In this document: positions 38,645 to 51,655 of the stretch, one piece after another
Position numbering within the stretch: the first letter of the stretch is position 1
Layout of the letters: each line of letters opens with the position of its first letter
Source: Rhabdornis inornatus
Lineage: Eukaryota > Chordata > Aves > Passeriformes > Rhabdornithidae
Length of the DNA stretch: 64,000 nucleotides
Assembly (NCBI GenBank): GCA_013397075.1
Contig: VWZS01006021.1
Coordinates: forward strand, 124,001-188,000
Direction of reading: 5' to 3'
Notes under the pieces: model-generated
Seen by the model: only the letters and a program-made list of their open reading frames with translations
Databases searched by the model: none
Told to the model about the DNA's origin: nothing
Translations under genes and position numbers: made by a program

Positions 38645-39010
38645 CTTCAAAGAATTACAGAATAACAGAATCAGAGAGACAGGGCTCAATGATTTCCTCT
38701 GCAAATTGACCTTAAAGAGCTACAGTGATGAGGCACTTACTCTCTGGACAACCTGTTCTAGTGTCTTACTACCCTCACCATAAAATAATTCTTTCACATA
38801 TTCAATCTAAATCTACCCTCTTTCTGTTCAAAAACACTGTCCCTTTTCCTGACACTACAGGCCAGGTAAAAAGTCTCGACCTTTCTTATAATCCCTACTT
38901 ATATATTGAAAGGCTGCAATAGGGAGCTTTCCCTTGAGCTTTCTTCAGGGTTCAACAACCCCAGTTCTCTCAATAATCTATGAGTTTATTCAGTTTCTTG
39001 GCCCTCTTCA
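38645..39010 (-). mobile_element. Old, diverged CR1 LINE 3' fragment
   Basis: The plus strand shows the reverse complement of a CR1 3' end (ATTACAGAATAACAGAATCA). It continues through diverged but ordered CR1 blocks: GACAACCTGTTCTAGTGTCT, ATAATTCTTTCACATATTCA, GGCTGCAATAGGGAGCTTTC, and CTTCAGGGTTCAACAACCCC followed by AGTTCTCTC. Divergence is higher than in the other copies, so this belongs to an older subfamily. The 5' end near 39010 is approximate. Confidence 0.75.
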
Positions 39011-42000
39011 GTTCTTATATATATCATATATCCCTCTCTTTGGGCTTTTTAGATACTACTGGAGAGAGGAACATAAAAATCCATGCTTCAGCTTCTTCTT
39101 TGTGTCATATTCTCCTCAATTATTAGTACCAACACAGCGAGTCACTGTGGGTTTTTAAGACATATATTGCCTACAGGTTGTCTAATTTTGTAATTCATAT
39201 TGCTCATCTTTGACTGATAAGAGGAAATGAGAAATCATACATAAACCTGAAAAAAATTCAACATTTTTGTATGCTCCTTTCACAGGGACAGGTCACTCCC
39301 CTGTTATCTGCAGGTGACTTACTTTTTTCAGTGTCCTCTGGAAGTGACACAACAAGAGCAAGTCCACATGCCTATTCTCTTGACATTTTATCCAGAAAAT
39401 AATTTCTCCATTACATTCTCTCTCCCACTCACCTCCTTTCATTTGTCTCCATCCTATTTACCTTTCCCTTCTGCTTATACGAAAGCATTCAGCTGTAAAT
39501 GGACCTCCTAAAATTGTAACATGCATTTCTGTATTGAAGCCATACCCTGTCTCCATAAAAATAACAATATAAAAAAACCCATGAGGGGGGAATTAATCTG
39601 CAACAGAATGTCAGATGATTGAATCAGTGGTGCAAGAATAATCAGGAAAAATGGGAGAATTTGACAAGCAGAAATTACTATTATCCCTTTGGACATGGGT
39701 TCACATAAGGGAATAGACTGATGAGCCCAGAGCAGCTCATCAGCTTCTTGTGTTAGTACCACAGTGAAAAATCCATTTGGCTGCAGACTGTTTTCTTTGC
39801 ATACCCTCCTCTAGCTGGCTAGTCAGAGACACATCCTAATCCTTTTCCAGACTCCTTTTAGAGTGAACTTCATCCAGTAGTTACACTCTCTGCATCTCTG
39901 AGGGAAACTCCAGGTACCGGTAACGGCAGCACCACCAGAAGAATTTAAAGTTACACACATCAATACATATTATAGCAGTGAGTGAAAATTAATTTTTTTC
40001 CAGACAACTCTGCCTAAATTTGACATTGATATTTTAAATGTTAATAAGAGGAAGAGACCTGATGAAGACCTTAGAAATTGCAAAGCTAAACCAGATATGT
40101 TGCATTACTTGTCAACACAGAAGGAATATTTCATTTATCTTTATGCAGTATGGCAAATTTAAAGATGGTATTCTTACTTCTATGCTTCCTAAAACACAAA
40201 TTCAAGTAAAGTTTTAGGCTTGTAGAGGAACACATGGTTTGATCATTCTTGTATGTTTTATTAAGTTAGCACCTGCCTTTCATCCATCCTTAGACTGACT
40301 ACAAATACTGTATTAGATAATAGATATAATTGAGGCAATGAGCAACTAGTTAACTGCTAGCAGATCTTAAGACATGCTATAGCTGGCGTAAGATATCTCT
40401 TAGGTCATTCTTTGCATTTCATCACTGCTTCTTAATTATGGACACAAAAAGGAGGGAGAGAGGACAATTTTCTCTGACAGTCTTTTTTACTGAATGCTTA
40501 AATCATACAATATTTTGAGATAAAGTCACCCTTGTTTTCACTCATGCCTGTTACATGGTCTTTGCAGCTTCCACAGAAACACTGATTTCTCAGATGATCT
40601 TTATGAAAATGGAAAAAAAATTAAATATAAGCATAGTTAAAATTAACAATACATGCCAAAGTTTGCGGGCAACCATCCTGTGCAGCCTTATGCCAGTGGG
40701 ATGACAACTTCTTGGAGCTGCCATGGGTTTGGAAGTTTAAAATTCATTAGCTCTGTTCACACTTTTCAGGTTTCACCAACAGACTTGAGCTACTGGCCAA
40801 ACATAAATTCCGACTTCGCCACTCCTGTAAATCTATCCTTAACTGGACTTTGTAGGAGTGAATTTTAATTACCTGAATTTCTCTTGAATCAGTGGTATGA
40901 AAGCAAGACGTGAATTTTTGTGGCCATCTACAAATAGCACCTCATCTCCATCAGGTTACCAGGTAGGGAGTACCTGGTTTTTCTAGTAGGTATTTATGAA
41001 TTTGGTGTCTGTGTAAATATATACATAATATTTGCATTTGTATATGTAATTTATTTTTAATGCTTTATTTTTACTTTTCAAGTGTTTTAAATAAAATACT
41101 GTCTCTCACTTATTGGATCCTAATTTTGTTGTATTTTGGAAACAGATGGCTTTCAAGCAGAGGATCATAAATTCAGTTTCAGTAGAAGAAGCTTAACAGC
41201 ACTTCCATCAAAATTACTTCTGAAAACCCTATAAATGTGTATGATTATCTCTAACTATGTTATAAACTATGTGATAGCTTTCTCTCCCAGAAAAACCCCC
41301 AGAATTTTTGATTTACCTGAATGATACATTTCAGAGTGTCAAATAAAATCCCAGTTGTGAAGACACCATGTAATATTTAGATAACAAGTCCAAGAAATGA
41401 AACACCACCTCTTTTTTCCTAAAATAAGTTGTATCAGAAAGTACTAACATGGATACAACTTTCTACTTACAAACTGTGCTTAAAAGCCTTTCAGTGCACA
41501 GAAGAGGTTTTCTGGGGTTTAACTTATATATGAATTGGACTGATTGTAAAATTTTATACTTTTGCAATAGCAATTTCCTCTATGGCTAGTCACTAACTGC
41601 AGTTAAGTCTAGACTGACACACTTCTTTTTCAAATCCAGAAAAATTCATTGAAAGAAAGCCCAGAACCTTGAATAAGGTTGGCAGAACTTCTGAGATGTA
41701 GTGTTAAACCTTCTTTACAGGGACTAGACAGTGCCACTGCTTCTGAACCAACAAAGATCTTGTCCAAAAAATTAGAGGTCCAATTTCTTCCTAAATAATT
41801 GTCTGCAAAATTATATTTCCCACCCTGAGGATAAGTAACATGCTAAAATCCAGTAAAATGAATTCTTCAAATAAATGCCAGATAGTTCAGATGAAAGAGT
41901 AAGTGCGTTTGTTTGCATATGCAAAATGTATATTTTTGTCACAATCTCCAGGACATCACTTTTTTAAGGCATTAAGCACTACATTTGAAAAGAGTAAAAG

Positions 42001-45000
42001 TCTCTATTTTCAGAACTTCAACTGCAGCATATTACTTGTTTCTTCGTAATTTATAGTATCCACTGGAAAAAACTGAGAGAGAAATATTGCTCCCCATTAT
42101 AATCTTCTAAACTGGAGGAAATCTGTAGTAACAAACTGAGAAAGTACTGCCTGCAAGTTTAAGCAGAAAAATATTGACATCTTAATTTACTCTGTATTCA
42201 CACTAGCTGTGATTTTAAAAGAAAAAGGGCATTAACATATTAGAAGAAATGTTGACAGAGTTTACAGAATTCCTGCTCAGGTGCAAAGATAAGTGAATAA
42301 GATTAAGGAAAATCTGAGGCACAGCAAAAGAGCTCTATCAACAGTATAAACGGAGAAATAAAATGCAGCCTTCAGCTGCACTAGGTTTACCGGATATGTC
42401 TCAAAGTGGATGGCAAAATTAGAAATATTCTTTCTGATTTCCCTTAGAAACCAGAAAAAGCCTAAAAAATCAACTTACTGTGAAATACCTGAAATTAATA
42501 CTCTTTACATCAGCTTCAAGGCTATTTAATACATTAATTCATAGCATTTATTTGCTTTCTGAATCTTAAAATAATTAGTGCATTTATTATCTAGAAAATG
42601 AGGCCTGCATAGAGCAGAGCAGCTTCAGAAGTTTTTCCTATTTCCTATATAACAATGTGTTCAAGAGGACACAAGTTTTCCATGTGTTTGTGATGCTAAC
42701 CAGAATAATTTCTGATGCAGTAATAATTGCAACACTTCTGTAAAAGAGAAAATACGTGCAAATAATAAAGTCAGTCACTTTGTGTCACAGTAAACCTGTA
42801 AACATCACCTGTTACACAAGGCACAAGTATTTTCTTTAAAAGGTTTGTCTTGTGTGTGTATAATGCACATAACTTGCACCTGATTCAAATTATATCAAAC
42901 AAGTGGTGACTTTGTAAAATAGACTGTATTTACTTAGGGATGGCACATTTCAAAACCTAGTGCGTATTTAGAGAGATTCACGAAGATTATGGATGGCAAT
43001 GAAAACGGGCATGGTTCTGATGGAAATATTAATTTATGACTTACATATGCTAAATACATAAATTATTATAAATTATTTCTTTCATTTGGCTAAACAAACA
43101 AACACAAATCCACCAAACCCATTAGGACCTTTGGGGCAAAAGACTGTTCTTTGCAAGAATGTGTCTATGGTGGAACACACAGTTTCATGCACCTTTCTCC
43201 CATTATCAGTTACACCCGTTAAAAGTAGTAAGTTTCTCAATTTTCCATATATCACAGTAAAATTTATAAACCTTTCAATCTAAAAGGCCTAAAGATATCA
43301 ACAGTACCGTTGTCGAATAAGCTCTAAACAATGGCTACACTACCATAATGCACATTTCTGTATGAAAGCCTAATGTAGCCATTTTTGGGCTGTAATCGCA
43401 ACCATTGGACTTCATAAAGCACCATCTTCTTTTTGCACACCTTTGATAAAGCCAAAAGGTTGGAATAAAATGGGAGTAGCAATTTCAACAAAGTCACAGC
43501 ACAACCAGAATTATGACTGCCTTTTTTTTTGTCTATAATCACAGTCACTTTATTTCTTCCTTAGGTGCAGTACTTTTATTCTCCTTTGTCTCCTCTGCTT
43601 CTTTGATATTTAGGTTTCAGATTTTCAACAGAAAAAAGAGGCAGTATAACGAGACAAAAGATTTTATTCTATGTTTTGATTGTTTTCCAACATTGTTTCA
43701 ACAGTGCAACATGTTCACTGCAACATCCACAGAATATTCTGTTTTATATCTAAATTATCACTTTAATTTTCTGGAATGTTGTTGCTCCAATCCCACCTCC
43801 TAGTACCAGTAAAGACAAATGATGACCAAGCTCTGTGCAGCTTTCCCCTCAACCCCCTCCCTTAATCCTCTCAGAATTACTAGGAGGTGCAAGAGATCTT
43901 ATTTCATGAATTACACTTTTTAGCTGCTACGAACAGCTGTTAATTTATTTGATGTTTTGCAATATCAGACTTTCCACATTCAGGATGGGACGGGGGCTGA
44001 GACAAACTTAAAAAAGATACATTCTTATGCCATTGTCCAACATACCATCATACTGCTCCAACTCATTTACATCATATACTATGGTAACACGGTCTATTAA
44101 AAACCTATCTTTCCCATTTCTCATTCAAATTGAAGCATGCATAATTTTTCTCACATTAGCAAGAGACATGTATTGATATACTTTACTTAGTACTTGCCCT
44201 GTTTAATCTCTTTAAGTACCTCCAAGTCTTGCCAAAAGTAAACAACAGAGATTTGAAAGGCAAAGATTTTGGTAATTTACTACCACAGTAAAACTAGCAA
44301 ATGCAGACATAGAAAATGAAGAGGAAAAATAGGTAAAACATCAATTTTGACATCATCTTAATTTTGTCCTTCTAATAAGTTACTTTCTACAAGTTAGTTG
44401 TGTTTCTGACTAAGAAGCTTAGCAAGCAATTCCCTTGAACATGCAGCAGGAAAATTGATAAGCTGTGTCTCACTACTGTGCACTATGTTGACACCATGCA
44501 CCACATAAAGAATTGCAGCATTTTACAGTCTTTATATCAATATAATACTCTATCCTCTTTAAAAGAAACAGAGAAGCCTAAACCTTGGTGTGAAATAAAT
44601 TAAATTCTCAATAACAAAAACAGCACTTGGAGGGTTTCAGAGCACAGCAGGATGAGGAAATGCCTTATAGCCATCTTGTTTTATTTGTCTGCCTTGAAAA
44701 CCTGTAATGGAAAATTATCCTCCCATTAGAATGAACTTGCTGGTTCACATGCGCCTTAGTACTTTTCACCTTGACTTGTGGCTGTACTAGTTCCTTCCCC
44801 CGTTCCTTGACTTAATTTTAAACGATGAGGCAACAATCCATACAAATATGGGAGGGTCAGCCAGTTTGAAGGGAGAGATGGCATCCCCCACTGTGAGGAG
44901 ATCTGGGGCTGGACACTGTTCATCTCACTGGCTGTAAGTGTACTGTAACAGAAACATTATCTACTTGAAAGCTGTTCCCTCCCCTAGTTCCTCATACAAG

Positions 45001-46350
45001 TAGGATTCAAGAAAGGATAAAGGACTGCTCCACCTCAAGCAGTGTGCTTGTTCCAAGGTTCACCAAGCCAGACACTGGATTTCCAAACCATCCTCGGGGG
45101 AGGCTGTGCATCCTACCCCCAGTACAGGGCTCTCGCTTGTGCTCACTGACTGCTGCAATTTGATGTCTTGGTGCAGGCACTAGAATAATCCTTTCTCCAA
45201 AGGACAATGACACCCAGGGCAGCAGCTTATGGTTCAGTTCCTTTGCCTGGAATCACAGTGCATGAACTCGCTACCAGGTGGGATTGTTCCAGCTCTCATA
45301 GGGTGAGCAAGCTCAAATCTGCTCTCAGAAGGTCTCAGTTCCTGAAGCCTTAACTCCTTTTCCTTCAACTTCACACAGAAAAGCTGACTATGATGAAAAC
45401 TCACGATCTTAAAGTATGTTAATTAGGAAAATTTTTAAAAGGAAGTAACAATATGAACAGCAGTGAAACTTTTCCCAGTCTCCAACTTTAGCCTAATATT
45501 TGGGGTTTTTTTGTGAGACGTGTCAGGTTTTTTTACTGTACCCTAGATAAGACCACTACATCTGCCATCTTAACTGAAAGCATTTGTAAAATGAGAGGAA
45601 ATATTTGTATACATTTTTGTGAACATGTTTGCTTTCACCATGAAAAGTGTATTAAGAGTCTTACTTTCACAATTAATTTTGGAATTTAAAATTTAACATA
45701 AGTGCTATAAAGCTGTTACTGGCTTTCCTTCCAATTTAATTTATGTAAATTGTTCCTTGGGTTCCATTGTCTCATTTCAGACATCAAGCTATAATCAAGA
45801 ACAAGTCAGCTATTCCCCTATTCTTTATGTGGATTAACAGGATAATAACGAAGATATTAATGAACATTAAAAATGATCCTTTAAATTCAACACATCTCAT
45901 GTCCCTGATACAATGCAAAATAGTGCAGCCTAGACCTCAGACCCTGTAGAACCACAGGAAACCTTACCCAAATATTCAGGGATGGACTTCCTTGTACCTC
46001 TTCTAAACTAACCAATATAAAGGTTTTTTTAATGAAAATACAAGTGTGCACCAATTTCAGTTCCACCTCTCAAATGTGTGTACAGTGCACGGATGTCACC
46101 TTTGTAACAGAGCACAATAAAAAATGCAATGAAGCAGGAGTTACTACTACCAAAAAATACAATTGTCCTTCAGTGTAAGTAAAGGTTTACGTACTCTGTA
46201 CAGGTTAAGATTCCACAGATATTCAGATACAACCTGCATTCAAAGCATTATACATGGTTCATCTAGCGGAATTCCTGAAAAGAGCTGCTACAGAGAGGAA
46301 TGTGCCACTTAGAGTAGGCTGTAAAAATTCTGATTAAAACAAATTGCTCC

Positions 46351-46653
46351 TAATTAATGTTAATTAGCATCTTAGGTCTCATCCTGTGCTTTCTTTCCTG
46401 CTAAAACAATCCACACTTGCCCTACACTGAAACACCTTTATCTCACACTGCTGTGAGGGAAGCTCCAGGTGTACTTGTCTGGAGTAACAAGCACCAACAA
46501 GAGAGGACAAGGCAGTCAGATTGGTTTCATAAAGACCACGTGAGAAGCTTTAAAATGAACTCCTCTAAAATACCAACTATAGTTAGCTCCCCAATTTGAT
46601 ATCTTAACTCCAGAAGCATTAATTAGCATTATCACACATTTGCATTCTAATGA
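46351..46653. promoter_or_regulatory. Cluster of homeodomain-type TAATTA motifs with a repeated 11-mer
   Basis: TAATTAATGTTAATTAGCAT occurs at 46351-46370, and TTAATTAGCAT recurs exactly at 46619-46629 (first copy 46360-46370), followed by a TTCTAATGA word at about 46645. TAATTA is the core recognised by many homeodomain factors, and such clustering can mark developmental enhancers. In AT-rich DNA chance occurrence is common, so confidence is low. Confidence 0.25.
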
Positions 46654-48854
46654 GGTATGGTGAGTACACGTTTTTTTCAAAATAGCAACATAACAAAATT
46701 GAAGTTGGAATCACAGATAACATTTTTTCTTGTAAGTATGCTCATTAAATAAAGGACAGAAATAGTAATTCTTAAAAAAAAAATCTGCCAATTTTTAATC
46801 AGCACTAGCCCCAAATAGTCTTAAATCGGAATTTTATTTTTTTTCTGAAATGTGCTTTTTTTTCGGATCAAGTATCAAAATTTGAATTTTTGGATGAAAA
46901 TTCTTCCAGATTAGTTTCAAAATAGTCTGAATCAAACATCCTCTCATCCACGATTTCACTGTGTAGAAAATGGAAATGCAACATTTAATGAGCTCTAGTG
47001 GATGATGCCTTATATTTTATGTATCGATGTACGAGGCACATGAAGTTCTGGAACATCACATACCTTCTAGCTTTCACATAAAAACAATTTTCACAATGAA
47101 TACCCTGATGGATTCCACCTTTTCTTTTTTTCTAACAGTACTAGACAGCATTTTTGCATGAATTAAAACATTCATACTCACAAATGCTGAAATTTAATGC
47201 AAATGAAAGACTGGCATATGAGAATTATAATCATTAATTATTATTTTTTATAATATCATTTCTTACAAAAAAGAACAAACTCTTACAGACAAATATTTAT
47301 CAGTACCACCCAACAACTTTTCTCATTTATGTATAGTTGTATCAATCACAAAAAAAGCAGGCACTTGATGAAACTGGTTGTACATTAGATTTTTATGTTA
47401 TTAGTATGAACTCTGTTTTTCAGTTTAGCCATTTACTCATGAATTTTTAATACTAAATGTGTATTGGGACAACTAATGTCTTATTACAATGTTCATACTT
47501 GAAAATTTATCTCTCAAAATTACAAGGTAAGATTTCATATACCACAGGAAGGGATAACTGAGAAGAGTTGTAAAGATGCTAAAATTTTTTGGAGGGGAAA
47601 AAGGAGAAATCAATTTTCTAAGCAGAAGGCAAAAAAGAGCTTGTCTAAATAGCAGAACTCCCACAGCTAATTCAATGTTTTTACGCCAGACAAACAAGGA
47701 ATGCTGCTGAAACAAAACTCAAGGGAAGGCCATTTGTAATACTGATTTAATATGACACATTCACAGGAAATCTAAAAAGAAACTACAGAAAAAAACACAG
47801 GGTTCAAAACTATTTTAATAATCCTTGAAGTTCAGGCATTATAGTACCATGCTATAGCATCTTCTTCAAAGGGCAAAAGAAACATGGCTACAGATATAGC
47901 TCATGTAAATATGCATGATTTAGTATGGTAGTAAGGTCCTAACTATTAATGGTTTTCAGGGTAGCCTAAATATTACATGTTAATAAACAAACACCACTGG
48001 AAGCAGAACTTTAAATAGAAATTCATCTCAGTCTGGAAACAAAACCAAAACATTACCTGCAATGAAATCCTACCCTTGAGCATACTGTCTTGGCAAGCCT
48101 TTGATTAAGAGAAAGCAATGCTGTTTTGGCACAGCCACACATTCTACCTAGCCTGCTAGGAAGAAAAATTCACCTACACTACAAAAATCGTGTCCTTCCA
48201 CTCCATGGTGGTAGATCTGAAGGAAAGCTGCAGTTCACTGCCAGCAGTTCCTGCCTAATCATTTGTGATGGAAACCCAGCAATCCTGCTCTGGGTATCCC
48301 TAGACAGTGACTCATGGCATTGCAGGGACATCTGCTGACAACAAAACGTTGAAAAGAGATGTATCTAATTCACAGTACATGGGTATCCTACAGCTGAATT
48401 GTGCCATAATGGCACTCATTCCAGGTGTTTCACACAATCCACAAAAATGCTTGACTAGTACACTGGCTGGACTTCACATACTCAGGGCAAGCTCTAAAAC
48501 CCTGGCTTCAAGAGCTGTCAATACCTCCAACATTTCTGAACTTTTGATGATTATGTTCTTCTTTTAGTGAAGGAACTTCCCAACTATGACCAAGACAGGT
48601 TGGAGAAGAAAAACAGAAGTTCTTGGTAACTACCAGGACCCAGTATCTTTCCCAAAGGATCACCTTGGCACTTATGCAGCAGAGAAACTAGACAGGTTCT
48701 CCTGCCTGCAGCTCCTGGCACAGCCTAGCTACACATGACCAAGAGCTGTTTGATGGGTATTTGCCTGGGAAATGATGAAACCAGGCTTTTCCAGTAAAGG
48801 ACTGTCCATTCAACCAGGAGAACTTTCCATCAAGTACCTCAAGCTACCTTCCTC

Positions 48855-48874
48855 AAAATAAATAATAAATAAAT
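48855..48874. repeat. (AAAT)n simple repeat
   Basis: An imperfect AAAT/AAT tetranucleotide run. It is ordinary simple sequence. Confidence 0.85.
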
Positions 48875-50824
48875 CATCCAACACAGGACAAACCCTGCAC
48901 AGGAGCAGACTGGTGAGGCCACAGTCACAAGGCCACTTGAAAAGACAGATGAAGAATGGACTGTAACACAGAAGTCTTGGCAAAGTCTTCACTGACAGGA
49001 ACAATCATTTAAAGTGGCTCGGTGTTTCATATGCACCCATCCCATTCTAGCCTACTTACTTTTCATCCACATTACTTGGAAATAGTTTTGAATAACCGAA
49101 TATCTGTTTACATTGTACAATGTTTGAAATCAGAGGCATTAACACAGGGCTTACCTTAGGCAGAAACTTCCAAGTAAAGGTTGCATTTGATAAAACTGCC
49201 TTTCATTACGAAGATCTCTTTTTAAAGCAACAATTAGTGCATGGATGTAGATTTTCATTTTCATTTTATGTGCCTTTTGAAAAATCATTTTTTTCTTTCG
49301 AAAAAAATTTCCTCTGCTTTAACCATCAGAATAACTAAATGTTTGCCATTGACAAATCAGTCTTTATTAGTCTTCACTCACAACATAGTTTGAGTGAGTC
49401 ACACATCTCAAAAAAAAAAAAATAAAAAGACCAAGCTAGGTTTTGCCCAGGCACAAACCAGTATTTCAGTCATGCAATTTTAAATAGTGAAGGAAAGTAT
49501 AGACAACAGACTACGTACAGCAACAGTCTGTATTCTCTTCAGCCTCAGGCAAAATTATGTCAAACTGACCCTTGCTGACCACCAGTTCAGCAAGCTACAC
49601 CCTCCAGATCATAAATTCTTGATAAATACTTTATTCATACAGGCATGCTTTTCAGTCTTGGCAGAACATGACAGAAGTTACACCAAGTAAGCCTCTCATT
49701 TTAGTAGCATCTTTAATGATATTTTATGTATCTACTGAAAGACAGTGAGGGACAGGAAGTGAGAGGATCTATCCTAATAATTGTTTAATGGTAAATATTA
49801 CATCCTTCAGATACTGCACAGAGTATCTGTTACTAATGATCCTTCAGTTCAATGACCAACTGCTTCTGTATTCAAGACCACTTACAAAAATAAATTCATG
49901 GATATTTAGAAATAAAGTCACAGTATTATTTTGGTGTTTTGCTTCAAGGAAGGACTACAAATAAAGTGGAATAGGTTAAGGAAAGTATGACTAGGGTTAT
50001 ATCATTAAGCTGTGAGAAAAATTATTTCTGCCCTACACAATCTTGCTTCAGATGGGTACAGAATTATGTTTATTCCAGATTTTCATTTTAAAAATAATAT
50101 CTACAAGATTTGGTATGTAATTGTCACTATGAGGCTTTTTAGTGTTCATTGTTATTAACAGATACAACTGTACTGAAGAATTGTAAAGAATTTACTATCT
50201 TGCTGTCAAGCTACATGAACTGTTTTTATTACAAAGGACAATATCAATTTAAATATTCCAATAAGAGAAGAAAGCTGTATATCTCATGAGACACATAAAG
50301 AATAAACATGTATTTCTGCCAGATGTTCTTTTGCTAATGATTCTTTTTTTCTTCCTCCTACTATGCTTAAGTCCCAATATACATGGAGAGTTTTGTTTGA
50401 TTATTCATGGTTGTTTGCCTTTCTAATATAAAGTCCTATATTTTTCAGTGGGTATAAACATCTATGCTGAGATATTTAAGCACACTATGCCTATCCAATT
50501 TTTATTACTCACATGTTTGGACAAGTAAAACTGGAGGCAATCTATTCTGATTTGATGCAAAAAACCCAAAGAAATCTGAAAAAAATTACGAAATGCAGAT
50601 GAGTGATAATTCACGTATTGTAATTATTTACACTCTAATTAAACTTGAAGTTAGAGATTTTTTTTCCTTGTTCTTTTGATATTTTTATTTGTTTGCAAGC
50701 AAAACACACAAATCTGATTATTGCCTTTTTTAAGACACCATTTCATAACTGGTCCTTAGAAAGCATCTAACCTTTCTTTCCTCTGGACAATAGAAGACTG
50801 ATGAGGAAGTTCCCAGAACACTCA

Positions 50825-51655
50825 CACAATCACAGAATAAGCTGAGTTGGAAGGACCCAAAAGGATCATCAAGTCCAGCTCCTGGCCCTGCACAGCACCA
50901 TTCCCAAGTCACACCATGTGCCTGAGAGCATTGTCCAAACACTTCTTGAACTCTGTCAGGCTTGGTGCTGTGACCACTTCCCCTGGGAGCCTGCTCCAGT
51001 GCCCAAACACCCTCTGGGTGAAGAATCTTTCTCTAATATCCAATCTAAACCTCCCCTGACACAAGCTCAGGCCATTCCCTCAGGTCCTGTCACTGGTGAC
51101 CACAGAGAAGAGATCAGTGTCTGCCCCTCCTCTTTCCCCATGTGGAAGTTGTAACTGCAGTGAGGTTTCCCCTCAGTCTCCCCCAGGATGAACAGACCAA
51201 GTGACCTCAGCTGCTCATACAGCTTGCCTTCTTTGAGGATCCTTGGATGAATCCCATCAGACCCAATACATTTGTGAAGATCCAGCTTAAGCAGCAGATC
51301 CCACACAATTTCAGGGTCAACTGGTAGTTTATCATTATCACAGTCATGGTTCTCCACTTCAGGGCACTGACACCCCCTTGGCCTGACTTGAAGAGAGAGG
51401 CAAGGAATGCATTAAACACCTCTGCCTTGTCCCTGTCCCTGTTCATGAGGTGACCATCCTCATCCTGTAACAGGATGGTGTTATTTTCACACTGTCTATT
51501 GCCATTAATAAAAACTCTTTTTACTGTCCCCCAGAGTTCTGGCTAGTTTCAACTCCTCTTGAGCTTTGACCATAAGAATTTTCTCCCTCCAGTAGCAAGC
51601 AGCATCTCTGTATTCTTACCTTGTCACTTCACTATTTTTTGTGCTTGACCCCTTT
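50825..51655 (-). mobile_element. CR1 LINE copy with internal deletion of the reverse-transcriptase core
   Basis: The left end is the CR1 3' terminus in reverse complement (AATCACAGAATAAGCTGAGT). Reading on the minus strand from the right, the ORF2 linker is recognisable: EYRDAACYWREKILMVKAQE and LKLARTLGDSKKSFY, a stop, then NNTILLQDEDGHLMNRDRDK and AEVFNAFLASLF. The first RT block follows: PEIVWDLLLKLDLHKCIGSD and GIHPRILKE. At about 51225-51240 this jumps straight to 3'-region sequence (KLYEQLRSLGLFILGETEGK). The RT catalytic blocks, including FADD, are absent. Its 3' end matches the copy ending at 60927 (GGCCAGGAGCTGGA, TTGATGATCCTT, CCTTCCAACTCAGCTTATTC), so both belong to one subfamily. 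Confidence 0.92.

Larger units (their letters stand above)
39011..50824. other. AT-rich DNA without supported genes
   Basis: The largest repeat-poor stretch of the window. A G+C-richer segment at about 44860-45320 holds no recognisable repeat or exon. TAATTA-containing words cluster at 46350-46660 (listed separately). An (AAAT)n run lies at 48855-48874 and an A-rich tract near 49411. Open frames are all under 100 codons, have no recognisable domain and are treated as chance. Confidence 0.55.
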
